DNA of 13,215 nt from Anaerolineales bacterium UBA4823 (lineage in GTDB: Bacteria; Chloroflexota; Anaerolineae; Anaerolineales; UBA4823): contig DHFN01000209.1 in assembly GCA_002402275.1 (NCBI GenBank), positions 15,035 through 28,249 of the forward strand, written 5' to 3'. The stretch's first letter is position 1. The number at the start of each line of letters is the position of its first letter. The position numbers were made by a program, and so were the translations under genes. Below the pieces are notes generated by a model, which had not been told where the DNA came from, did no database searches, and saw only the letters and a program-made list of their open reading frames with translations. This document shows positions 7,139 to 13,215 of the stretch, piece by piece.

Positions 7139-8107
7139 TTATAATCCTCTTTCACCACGGATATAGGGAATCCCTAGGGCAGCTGGGGCACCGATTCGCT
7201 TACGGATTGCCTCCCGCGAGCCAATGACCAATACGATAATCGTAAAAGCATAGGGTAACATTTGCAAGAAAAATCCCCAATATGGGTTGTAATAGAAAGG
7301 ATTCTTCATCCCGAATAAAAGCATTGGACCTTGAATATCGAGGATCAAGCGCCGTAATGCTCCAAAGATATAGGATCCAAATGCTGCCCGAAACGGATCC
7401 CATTGAGCAAAGATCACTAACCCCACTGCGATCCATCCCTGCCCGGCGGTGGTCATTTCACTAAACCAGCCTGGAGCAACAGCCAGGCTAATGGTCGCCC
7501 CAGCTAACCCAGCCAGCACCCCACCAACAAAAACATAGAGATAGCGTTGCCAATAGACATTGATCCCTAATGTGTCTGCTGCGGCTGGATATTCCCCTAC
7601 AGCTCTCAGATTTAAGCCCGGGCGAGTGTAATTGATAAAATACCAACAAGCGGGTATGAGTAGATACCCAATGTAAACCAAGACACTATGATGATCAAAG
7701 AATATTGCACCCAAAATTGGAATTTGAGAAAGAATCGGGATAGAAAACTTTGGTAACAAAGAGATAGTTCCGGCTTTACTCAGCCCTTCCCCCAAAACCA
7801 GGCTTACTCCAGTTGCTAAAAACCCCAATGCTAACCCACTTACCACTTGATCAGCCTGTAAGGTAATTGTGATAAAAGCATGAATCTGGCTGATTAATCC
7901 TGCGGCAATCATCGCAACCAATAAGCCCAGCCAGGGATTACCGGTTTTCACAGCGGTGCTAAAAGCGCTCATTGCGCCAATTAACATCATACCCTCGACA
8001 CCTAAATTCATTACTCCAGATCGTTCTGCAAAAATTTCCCCAATCGTAGCAAATAACAAAACCGTTCCAGATGCCACACCTGCTTGTAAGATCGTAATAA
8101 AATCCAT
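7139..8107 (-). CDS. BMP-family ABC importer permease, second subunit (COG1079-like)
   Basis: A 322-residue inner-membrane permease with about eight hydrophobic segments. The family motif AERSGVMNLGVEGMMLIGA (27-45) and a cytoplasmic segment GLNLRAVGEYPAAADTLGI (164-182), expected to contact the ATPase, are both present. These are hallmarks of the YufQ/NupQ-type permeases that work with a second, paralogous permease, a fused double ATPase and a BMP lipoprotein to import nucleosides and related purine or pyrimidine compounds. The equivalent motif in the partner permease is RLWNIGAEGQ. Its ATG is 8 nt after the partner's stop, and its AGGAGG ribosome-binding site (8112-8117) overlaps that stop codon (TAG), which suggests tight coupling. 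The substrate could also be a vitamin or another heterocycle, as in some BMP-type systems. Confidence 0.92.
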   Translation of the reverse strand: MDFITILQAGVASGTVLLFATIGEIFAERSGVMNLGVEGMMLIGAMSAFSTAVKTGNPWLGLLVAMIAAGLISQIHAFITITLQADQVVSGLALGFLATGVSLVLGEGLSKAGTISLLPKFSIPILSQIPILGAIFFDHHSVLVYIGYLLIPACWYFINYTRPGLNLRAVGEYPAAADTLGINVYWQRYLYVFVGGVLAGLAGATISLAVAPGWFSEMTTAGQGWIAVGLVIFAQWDPFRAAFGSYIFGALRRLILDIQGPMLLFGMKNPFYYNPYWGFFLQMLPYAFTIIVLVIGSREAIRKRIGAPAALGIPYIRGERGL

Positions 8108-8115
8108 TCTGCCTC

Positions 8116-9237
8116 CTAAACCCGTCGCACGATGCGGATTTGGTAACGAAGGAAAAAATCACTGGCAATCAAACAAACCAAAATGATTCCTTGGATCATT
8201 TTTGGAATACCCGAAGGTTGGATCTCACGCCCCGCTAGAATCAATGCACCAAATAGAACCGAGACGAGAATTACCGCAAAAGGATTTAATTTTGCCAGCC
8301 AAGCGACGATGATCCCCGTAAAGCCATAGCCTGGTGATATTGCCCCCTGTAAACGATGGACTACCCCAGTGATTTCCGACATACCGGCTAAACCTGCCAA
8401 TGCACCGGAAAACATCATTACTAAAATAGTGTTACGGGTGATATTCAAACCCGCATATTGAGCTGCTTTCGGGTTATCTCCGATCAATCGAATCTCATAT
8501 CCCCACCGGCTGCGATAGAGGATAAACCAGACCAAAATGCTGGCTAATATCCCAAATAATAAACCTAAATGGGTGGTTAACCCTCGGAACGCCGGAACTG
8601 TTTTGGAATAATCCGCTAAGCGAGGTAACCAAGCAGTTTTAGGAAAAACACGGCTCATTTGAAATCCACTCTCGCTCCAAATAGCATAAATAAAAAAGTT
8701 ATTCCATGCTACCGCGATGTAATTCATCATAAGGGTAGTAATGATTTCATTGACGTTATATTTTGCTTTAAGGAAACCAGGAATAAACCCCCATACTGCC
8801 CCCATCAAAATACCGGCTGCCATCATAACCGTTATGAAAATCCACGGAGATGTATCCGCGGGTAATAAAGGGGTTAATACAACCGCACTTGCTCCAAAAG
8901 CTCCAAGGTAAAATTGACCTTCCGCACCAATATTCCATAACCGAGCTCGGAAGGCAACCGAACAAGCTAACCCCACTAATATAAGGGGTGTAGCTTTCAC
9001 TAAGGTATCGGAGAACACTCCTAAACTTCCAAAAGATGCTTTCAAAATATGGGCAAATGACTTTAATGCATCTCCACCAGCAAGCTCAATCACAATGCCA
9101 CTAATCACTAAGGCAATAAAAATTGCAAATAAAGTGATTATAAATGATATAAATCCCGCTGGTTCTTTTAACCGCTTTTCAAATACAACCCGATAGGAGA
9201 AAGGGGACGAAGACCTTGTTGTTGGTGTTACGCTCAT
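8116..9237 (-). CDS. BMP-family ABC importer permease, first subunit (COG4603-like)
   Basis: A 373-residue permease. After a 25-residue polar N-terminus, a membrane helix spans about 28-52, followed by some eight or nine more. The signature FRARLWNIGAEGQ (97-109), the YNVNEIITTLMMNYIA segment (160-175) and the coupling region EIRLIGDNPKAAQYAGLNI (248-266) place it with YufP/NupP-type permeases. It should form a heterodimeric channel with the next gene's product. Its start follows the ATPase stop after just 2 nt, with a purine-rich GGAGTAGGG inside the end of the ATPase gene serving as ribosome-binding site, so the two are translated together. No missing or damaged region is apparent. Confidence 0.93.
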   Translation of the reverse strand: MSVTPTTRSSSPFSYRVVFEKRLKEPAGFISFIITLFAIFIALVISGIVIELAGGDALKSFAHILKASFGSLGVFSDTLVKATPLILVGLACSVAFRARLWNIGAEGQFYLGAFGASAVVLTPLLPADTSPWIFITVMMAAGILMGAVWGFIPGFLKAKYNVNEIITTLMMNYIAVAWNNFFIYAIWSESGFQMSRVFPKTAWLPRLADYSKTVPAFRGLTTHLGLLFGILASILVWFILYRSRWGYEIRLIGDNPKAAQYAGLNITRNTILVMMFSGALAGLAGMSEITGVVHRLQGAISPGYGFTGIIVAWLAKLNPFAVILVSVLFGALILAGREIQPSGIPKMIQGIILVCLIASDFFLRYQIRIVRRV

Positions 9238-9239
9238 TT

Positions 9240-10805
9240 TTACCCTACTCCTTTTTGGATTTTTTCCAATGGGGTTCCTGTCATCATTAATCCAATGGTT
9301 TCTAAATCACCATCTTGGACTTCACCCATGATTTTTCCTTCATAAATTACGAGAATTCGATCGCTTAAAGATACTAACTCTTCGAGTTCTTCCGAGATTA
9401 ATAAAATTGCTGATCCAGCTTCACGTTGTTTAAGGAGTAATCTCTGAATTCCCTCGATTGCTCCTACATCTAAACCTCGGGTGGGTTGAACCGCTACAAG
9501 CAATTTCGGATTTCCGGAGATTTCCCGCGCCAGAATAACCCTTTGTAAATTTCCACCCGATAGTAAGCGAGCGGGGGTTTGAACAGATGGGACGATGATC
9601 TCATAAGTATCTTTTAGCTGATTGGCGAAATTCACGGCTTGATTCATGTCGATCAGCCAACCTCTCGCTATGGGAGGTTGACAATATTTCTTCATAATCA
9701 CATTATCGGTTACACTTAAATTAGGGGATGTGCCAACCTGAGTGCGGTCTTCCGGAATATGTCCCAATCCGCGTTGAATGCTATAACCAGCAGATTGATT
9801 GGTAATTTCCTCCCCATTTAAAAATATTTTTCCTTTATTACATTTCCTCAACCCTGTGATTACCTGGGCTAATTCGCGCTGACCGTTACCAGCCACACCA
9901 GCTAAACCGACAATTTCACCAGCTCGGACATTTAATGATACTCCTTGTAGTGCTGGTAAGCCTTTATCATTATCTGCATTGAGATCTTCAACCGCTAAAA
10001 CAATCGGACCGGGTTCTTGTCTCTTCTTATCTAATCGGAACAATACCTCCCTTCCCACCATTAACCGCGCCAGCTTCTGGATGGTAACATCCTTGGCTGG
10101 GATTCCCGCTGCTGTTACCTTACCCTTACTCAGTACCGAAACCCGATCAGCGATTTCCATCACTTCTGGCAATTTGTGACTGATGAAAATAATGGATTTT
10201 CCTTCGGAAACCATTTTCCGTAATGTTCTAAATAATAATTCAATTTCTTGAGGAGCTAACACCGCGGTCGGTTCATCCATTACTAGAATATCTACCCCGC
10301 GATAAAGCATTTTTAAAATCTCTACCCGTTGCTGTTCTCCAACCGAGAGTTGCCAAACCTTCGCCCGCGGGTCTACTTTTAAACCAAATCGTTCTCCTAA
10401 ATCCTTAACTACCTGATCATATTCAGGTAGTTTCATCAAAAAACGCGGGTCATTTAATCCTAATAAGATGTTTTCGGTTACAGTCTGGGATGGCACCAGC
10501 ATGAAATGTTGGTGAATCATTCCAATTCCCACTTGAATGGCGTCTCTGGGGGAATGAAAGTTAACTTTTTTCCCTCTAACCATAATCGTTCCTGAATCAG
10601 GACGGTATAAACCAGCCAGGATATTCATCAGGGTGCTTTTCCCAGCACCGTTCTCCCCTAACAAAGCATGAATCTCCCCTTTATAGAGAGTAAAGTCTAC
10701 CTGGTCATTAGCCAATACACCGGGGAAGTGTTTGACAATTCCATGCATTTCAACCACAGAATTCTTTTCAGACGTCTGATTGAATGGCGGATTTGGATCA
10801 TCCAT
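9240..10805 (-). CDS. BMP-family ABC importer ATPase, two fused nucleotide-binding domains (COG3845-like)
   Basis: A 521-residue cytosolic ATPase with two fused nucleotide-binding domains, energising the two permeases. Domain 1 is canonical: Walker A GENGAGKST (50-58), signature LSVGEQQR (153-160), Walker B ILVMDEP (173-179) and switch H210. Domain 2 is degenerate at its nucleotide site: GVAGNGQREL (303-312) replaces Walker A, and the Walker B region reads LLVAVQPTRGLDVGA (435-449), lacking the Asp-Glu pair, while its signature LSGGNLQR (415-422) is intact. This asymmetry is normal for the YufO/NupO and RbsA-type ATPases, so one composite site should do most of the hydrolysis. The ATG has only a poor ribosome-binding site, and it lies downstream of a hairpin that separates it from the binding-protein gene. 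Expression is therefore probably lower than that of the lipoprotein. Confidence 0.95.
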   Translation of the reverse strand: MDDPNPPFNQTSEKNSVVEMHGIVKHFPGVLANDQVDFTLYKGEIHALLGENGAGKSTLMNILAGLYRPDSGTIMVRGKKVNFHSPRDAIQVGIGMIHQHFMLVPSQTVTENILLGLNDPRFLMKLPEYDQVVKDLGERFGLKVDPRAKVWQLSVGEQQRVEILKMLYRGVDILVMDEPTAVLAPQEIELLFRTLRKMVSEGKSIIFISHKLPEVMEIADRVSVLSKGKVTAAGIPAKDVTIQKLARLMVGREVLFRLDKKRQEPGPIVLAVEDLNADNDKGLPALQGVSLNVRAGEIVGLAGVAGNGQRELAQVITGLRKCNKGKIFLNGEEITNQSAGYSIQRGLGHIPEDRTQVGTSPNLSVTDNVIMKKYCQPPIARGWLIDMNQAVNFANQLKDTYEIIVPSVQTPARLLSGGNLQRVILAREISGNPKLLVAVQPTRGLDVGAIEGIQRLLLKQREAGSAILLISEELEELVSLSDRILVIYEGKIMGEVQDGDLETIGLMMTGTPLEKIQKGVG

Positions 10806-10852
10806 AACTTGATTTTCTACTGATTTGATAGTTTATTCAATTAAGAAAGAGA

Positions 10853-10879
10853 GGGTCAGAACAAATTCTGTTCTGACCC
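10853..10879 (-). terminator. 11-bp perfect hairpin between binding-protein and ATPase genes (attenuator or mRNA stabiliser)
   Basis: GGGTCAGAACA (10853-10863) and TGTTCTGACCC (10869-10879) are perfect inverted repeats around a 5-nt loop. On the minus-strand transcript the hairpin begins 14 nt after the lipoprotein stop and is followed by the pyrimidine-rich CTCTCTTTCTT, a weak U-tract. It lies 47 nt before the ATPase start. Such hairpins after binding-protein genes commonly act as leaky terminators or protect the 3' end of the binding-protein mRNA, giving more binding protein than membrane subunits. The imperfect U-tract fits partial rather than full termination. Confidence 0.75.
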
Positions 10880-10893
10880 CTGTAAATTGTTAA

Positions 10894-12234
10894 CTATTGG
10901 GAAAGTTTCGGTAATTCAGCATTGATCCCTTCGGCCCACCAGTACATACAGTACTTACATTCCAAACCAGGAGCTCCAGGCGGGAATTGATCCAGATCTG
11001 CCTGTTGCATTTTTTCACCTTCGGGTACAATAATGTTTCCCTGATTGTCTTTAATTGGTCCAGCGAAAACATCAAAGCGAGTGAACTCTCCAGCCAGCAT
11101 CTTGGCTAAGGTGTCTTTGACCAGGGTGAGAACTTCTTGAGGAAGGTCTTTTTCCCCTAAAGTCAATTCTTGACCTTCCATAAAGCCAAATAAACCTAAA
11201 CCACCACTGTCGGCGTCAAAATAATCCCAGCCGGGTTTATAAGTTCCATCAATCACCCCTTGGGCAACCTTTGCATATACAGGCCCCCAATTCCAATATG
11301 GGGTTGTTAAGCAATGGTCAACTTTGCAGGATCCGGCCCAATCATAGGTAACACCCCATTTTCCTTTTTCCTGAGCCACATCTGCGACCGCTGGGGTATC
11401 GGCACCGGTAAAGACCACCTGCGCACCGCCATCAAATAAGGATGCCGCGCCTTCTTTTTCGATTACCGGGTCATGCCAGGTATTGATCCAGCGCACATCC
11501 ATGGTGCATTCTGGGCAAACCTTGCGCATCCCTAAAGCAATGGCATTGCCCAACCGAGTTTCTTCCGGTATTGGGAACGTTGCCATATAACCTATCTTCG
11601 GATTCCCATCTAATTTGGCACGTGCTCCAGCTACCATACCCGCCAGGTACTTCATGTCTTCCATGGCACCAAATAGGTTGCCGAAATTTTTAAGATTGGA
11701 CTTATAACCACTGATATGGATAAAGGTTACATCAGGAAATTCTTCCGCAACCGTTGCCATCGGATCCATATAGCCGAAGCTAGTCCCGAAGATCAGATTG
11801 AAACCTTTGCGGGCTAAGCTGCGGAATACCTGCTCTGAATCTGCACCCTCAGGAACGTTTTCGATATAGGAAGTATGGACATTGGGTACATTTTCTTGAA
11901 CGTAGACCAAACCTTCGTAATGAGATTGTGACCAACCACCATCATCATGGGGCCCGATTAGAACAAAGGCGACATTGAACTTTCCTTCCTCAATATCCGG
12001 GATTTGTAAACTGGTTGTTTCTGCAGGAGCTTGAGTGACAGTTGGAGCCTCCGTTGCTGCTGGTGCCTCAGTGGCAGGTGCTTCGGTAACCACAGGAGCT
12101 TCCGTTACCACTGGAGCCTGTGTTTCGGCTGGTGCAACAGGTGTAGCAGTTGGTTGAGTTGTACAGGCAGCCATAATCATACTCACAATGATGATCATAG
12201 CCAGTACAGGAATATATTTTTTCAGATTCATCAT
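10894..12234 (-). CDS. BMP/PnrA-type substrate-binding lipoprotein of a nucleoside-like ABC importer
   Basis: A 446-residue precursor. The N-terminus has MNLKK, a hydrophobic core and the lipobox MAAC with lipidated C24. Residues 28-73 are a Thr/Glu/Ala/Pro/Val-rich tether, and the folded BMP/Med domain begins near residue 86 with FNVAFVLIGPHDDGGWSQSH (86-105), whose DGGW-type loop is characteristic of purine nucleoside receptors such as PnrA. Further family segments are FGTSFGYMDP (149-158) and GNLFGAMEDMKYLAGMVAG (185-203). It is longer than Med-type proteins (about 350 residues) because of the tether and a C-terminal extension. It contains six cysteines in the mature domain, in three close pairs: C240/C243 (CPEC), C303/C308 and C426/C429 (CKYC). 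GAGGAG (12241-12246) lies 6 nt before the first ATG; a second ATG follows directly. The nucleoside or purine base ligand is inferred from the family and from the nearby hydA and arcC genes. Confidence 0.93.
   Translation of the reverse strand: MMNLKKYIPVLAMIIIVSMIMAACTTQPTATPVAPAETQAPVVTEAPVVTEAPATEAPAATEAPTVTQAPAETTSLQIPDIEEGKFNVAFVLIGPHDDGGWSQSHYEGLVYVQENVPNVHTSYIENVPEGADSEQVFRSLARKGFNLIFGTSFGYMDPMATVAEEFPDVTFIHISGYKSNLKNFGNLFGAMEDMKYLAGMVAGARAKLDGNPKIGYMATFPIPEETRLGNAIALGMRKVCPECTMDVRWINTWHDPVIEKEGAASLFDGGAQVVFTGADTPAVADVAQEKGKWGVTYDWAGSCKVDHCLTTPYWNWGPVYAKVAQGVIDGTYKPGWDYFDADSGGLGLFGFMEGQELTLGEKDLPQEVLTLVKDTLAKMLAGEFTRFDVFAGPIKDNQGNIIVPEGEKMQQADLDQFPPGAPGLECKYCMYWWAEGINAELPKLSQ
12016..12153 (-). 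repeat. Coding tandem repeat: Thr-Glu-Ala-Pro tether of the lipoprotein
   Basis: Residues 28-73 of the lipoprotein consist of imperfect repeats of TEAP with Val-Val or Ala spacers, for example PVVTEAPVVTEAPATEAP. The DNA repeats imperfectly too, with near-identical units of about 18 nt around 12085-12120. Long flexible tethers like this are common after the lipobox in Anaerolineae binding proteins, and the repeat number can be expected to vary between strains. The opposite strand shows a meaningless Cys/Trp/Ser-rich frame here. Confidence 0.75.
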
Positions 12235-12311
12235 AAACTTCTCCTCTATATAAAAATAATTGAGCTAAGTTTTCGATCCGATTGATAGGTTTTATGGGAA
12301 TTTTTTCTAGA

Positions 12312-12322
12312 CACCTCCTTCC
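12312..12322 (-). promoter_or_regulatory. Strong orphan Shine-Dalgarno in the lipoprotein leader
   Basis: The minus strand reads GGAAGGAGGTG, nearly a full complement to the 16S rRNA tail, yet no start codon follows at a usable distance: the next bases are TCTAGAAAAAATTCCC. The real lipoprotein start, with its own GAGGAG, is almost 80 nt further on. If the promoter upstream is used, this element would sit just a few bases from the mRNA 5' end. It may be a ribosome standby or mRNA-stabilising site, or a relic of a lost leader peptide. Confidence 0.4.
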
Positions 12323-12335
12323 ATTCTTATTTTTC

Positions 12336-12363
12336 ATTATACCTAATTTATCTTATTTCAAAA
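12336..12363 (-). promoter_or_regulatory. Candidate sigma-70-type promoter for the importer operon
   Basis: In the 176-nt gap between carbamate kinase and lipoprotein genes, the minus strand has a perfect -10 box TATAAT (12336-12341) and a -35-like TTTTGA (12358-12363) separated by 16 nt, within a very AT-rich tract. Transcription would start near 12329, giving a leader of about 95 nt before the lipoprotein ATG. I see no convincing terminator hairpin after carbamate kinase, so read-through from that gene is also possible. No operator palindrome stands out in the gap. Confidence 0.5.
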
Positions 12364-12410
12364 ATGAATTTATTCCCGAATTTACTAAAAGAAAATTAAG
12401 CAATTTTTGT

Positions 12411-13215
12411 TTAATCCCTGACAATATGAGTCCCAGTTTCTCCGTCCAATGCCCGTCCGATATTTTCGGGATTGGTGATGATTGCTTCTTTTCCACCTGC
12501 TTCCAGATACCAGATAATCGCCTGGATCTTGGGCGCCATAGACCCTTTCGCAAAATGTTTGCCTTCTGCCAGATATTGTTTTGCCTCAGATAAAGTCATG
12601 CGATCGATCCATTTTTGATCGGGTTTCCCATAATTTAATGCAACTTTTTCCACCGCCGTCGAAATCAAGAAGAGATCGGCTTTCAACATACGGGCGAGTA
12701 AACTGCTGGCATAATCCTTGTCAATCACTGCAGCAACGCCGCGATATTCTCCATTTCCGACATCCACAACCGGAATTCCCCCACCGCCAACGGTGATCAC
12801 GATCACCCCTCCATCAATGAGAATTTTTACCGAGTCGAGTTCAACAACCTCTTTAGGAATTGGCGATGCCACCACTCTGCGCCAGCCCCGCCCGGCATCT
12901 TCCACTACATTCCAACCTAGCTCTTGTGCTCGCCGGCGGGCTTCGGCTTCGTCCATAAATCCACCGATTGGCTTGGTTGGATTCTGAAAGGCTGGGTCAT
13001 TCCGGTCAACTAAAACTTGAGTGATAATTGTAGCAACATTCTTTTTGATACCCCTCCGATATAATTCATTTTGTAAGGTCTGTTGGAGCGCATATCCGAT
13101 TGCCCCTTGGGTATCAGCACCACAAGAATCCAATGGAACTTCATGCATTCCTTCTACTTTGGCAGCAATCTCGGAACGTCGTAAAATAAAACCAACCTGA
13201 GGTCCATTTCCATGA
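12411..13215 (-). CDS. arcC: Carbamate kinase, N-terminus beyond the right edge
   Basis: The open frame enters from the right edge; the first full visible codon (13214-13212) opens HGNGPQVG, the N-terminal substrate-binding motif, so roughly 45-50 residues are missing. An internal ATG at 13148 is not the start. Later motifs are MHEVPLDSCGADTQGAIGY, KPIGGF, GRGWRRVVASPIP, VGGGGIPV, GVAAVIDKDYASSLLA and FAKGSMAPK, all in the order expected for the family, and the C-terminus is intact. The enzyme uses carbamoyl phosphate and ADP to make ATP, with carbamate decaying to CO2 and ammonia; it is cytosolic and typical of fermentative energy conservation. With no arginine deiminase gene visible but hydA and a nucleobase-type importer downstream, a role in ureide or purine fermentation is more likely than in the arginine deiminase pathway. 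The region upstream, which would settle this, is outside the window. Confidence 0.95.
   Translation of the reverse strand, partial: HGNGPQVGFILRRSEIAAKVEGMHEVPLDSCGADTQGAIGYALQQTLQNELYRRGIKKNVATIITQVLVDRNDPAFQNPTKPIGGFMDEAEARRRAQELGWNVVEDAGRGWRRVVASPIPKEVVELDSVKILIDGGVIVITVGGGGIPVVDVGNGEYRGVAAVIDKDYASSLLARMLKADLFLISTAVEKVALNYGKPDQKWIDRMTLSEAKQYLAEGKHFAKGSMAPKIQAIIWYLEAGGKEAIITNPENIGRALDGETGTHIVRD

Noticed and set aside
7117..7158. A 14-codon N-terminal extension of the thrC-like gene from a GTG start overlapping the permease
   Set aside because: The ATG at 7116 has a properly spaced AAAGGA and gives the normal N-terminus; the extension is lysine/tyrosine-rich and resembles no family start.
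9240..10805. Degenerate Walker A and Walker B motifs in the second half of the ABC ATPase, at first suspected as a damaged gene
   Set aside because: The same asymmetry is normal for the double-domain ATPases of BMP-type and ribose-type importers; the rest of the domain is intact.
12031..12285. Cys/Ser/Trp-rich plus-strand frame opposite the lipoprotein start
   Set aside because: It is the antisense of the TEAP repeat DNA; its composition is a by-product of the repeated codons and no ribosome-binding site or family motif is seen.
12068..12337. An 89-codon minus-strand frame covering the leader and start of the lipoprotein gene
   Set aside because: Its ATG overlaps the -10 box of the candidate promoter, it has no ribosome-binding site before it, and most of it is an out-of-frame reading of the lipoprotein signal peptide and repeat tether.
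12355..12410. Repeated AAATTC and a small ATTC-GG-GAAT palindrome after carbamate kinase, considered as a terminator
   Set aside because: The stem is 4 bp with a 2-nt loop and the repeats are mainly direct, so no stable terminator is formed.

Overview
The window looks like a piece of an Anaerolineae-type (Chloroflexota) chromosome of moderate, slightly AT-rich composition. The clearest hint is the substrate-binding lipoprotein, whose lipobox is followed by a long low-complexity linker of Thr-Glu-Ala-Pro repeats, a style very common in Anaerolineae lipoproteins. The taxonomic call is inference. All ten supported genes lie on the minus strand and are tightly packed, so transcription runs from high to low coordinates. 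I see no tRNA, rRNA, CRISPR array, insertion sequence or phage gene. No stretch without a gene exceeds about 180 bases.

In transcription order: (1) carbamate kinase (arcC), whose N-terminus lies beyond the right edge; (2) a 176-base gap holding a good candidate promoter and a strong but orphan Shine-Dalgarno sequence; (3) a BMP/PnrA-type substrate-binding lipoprotein; (4) an 11-bp perfect hairpin between it and the next gene; (5) a double-domain ABC ATPase and two permeases, completing a BMP-family (nucleoside/purine type) importer; (6) a threonine-synthase-like PLP enzyme with an N-terminal zinc-ribbon-like segment; (7) a DPM1/GtrB-type polyprenyl-phosphate glycosyltransferase overlapping it by 8 nt; (8) a 488-residue fold-type II PLP enzyme of unassigned subfamily; (9) a 183-residue protein of unknown function; (10) a dihydropyrimidinase/D-hydantoinase (hydA) with all metal ligands; (11) a divergent relative of the complex I / Mrp proton-channel subunits (NuoL/M/N), running off the left edge.

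The combination of importer, cyclic-ureide hydrolase, PLP lyase-type enzymes and carbamate kinase resembles the anaerobic purine catabolism loci known from E. coli (ygeW-ygeX-ygeY-hydA-yqeA region) and gut anaerobes. In those, ring opening and carbamoyl transfer end in ATP from carbamoyl phosphate and in amino-acid deamination. My working model is a nucleobase/ureide uptake and fermentation locus, in which one or both PLP enzymes may take the place of diaminopropionate ammonia-lyase (YgeX). The carbamoyltransferase (YgeW) and the hydrolase (YgeY) are not in this window and should be sought beyond the right edge. The glycosyltransferase and the NuoN-like membrane protein do not obviously belong to that pathway.
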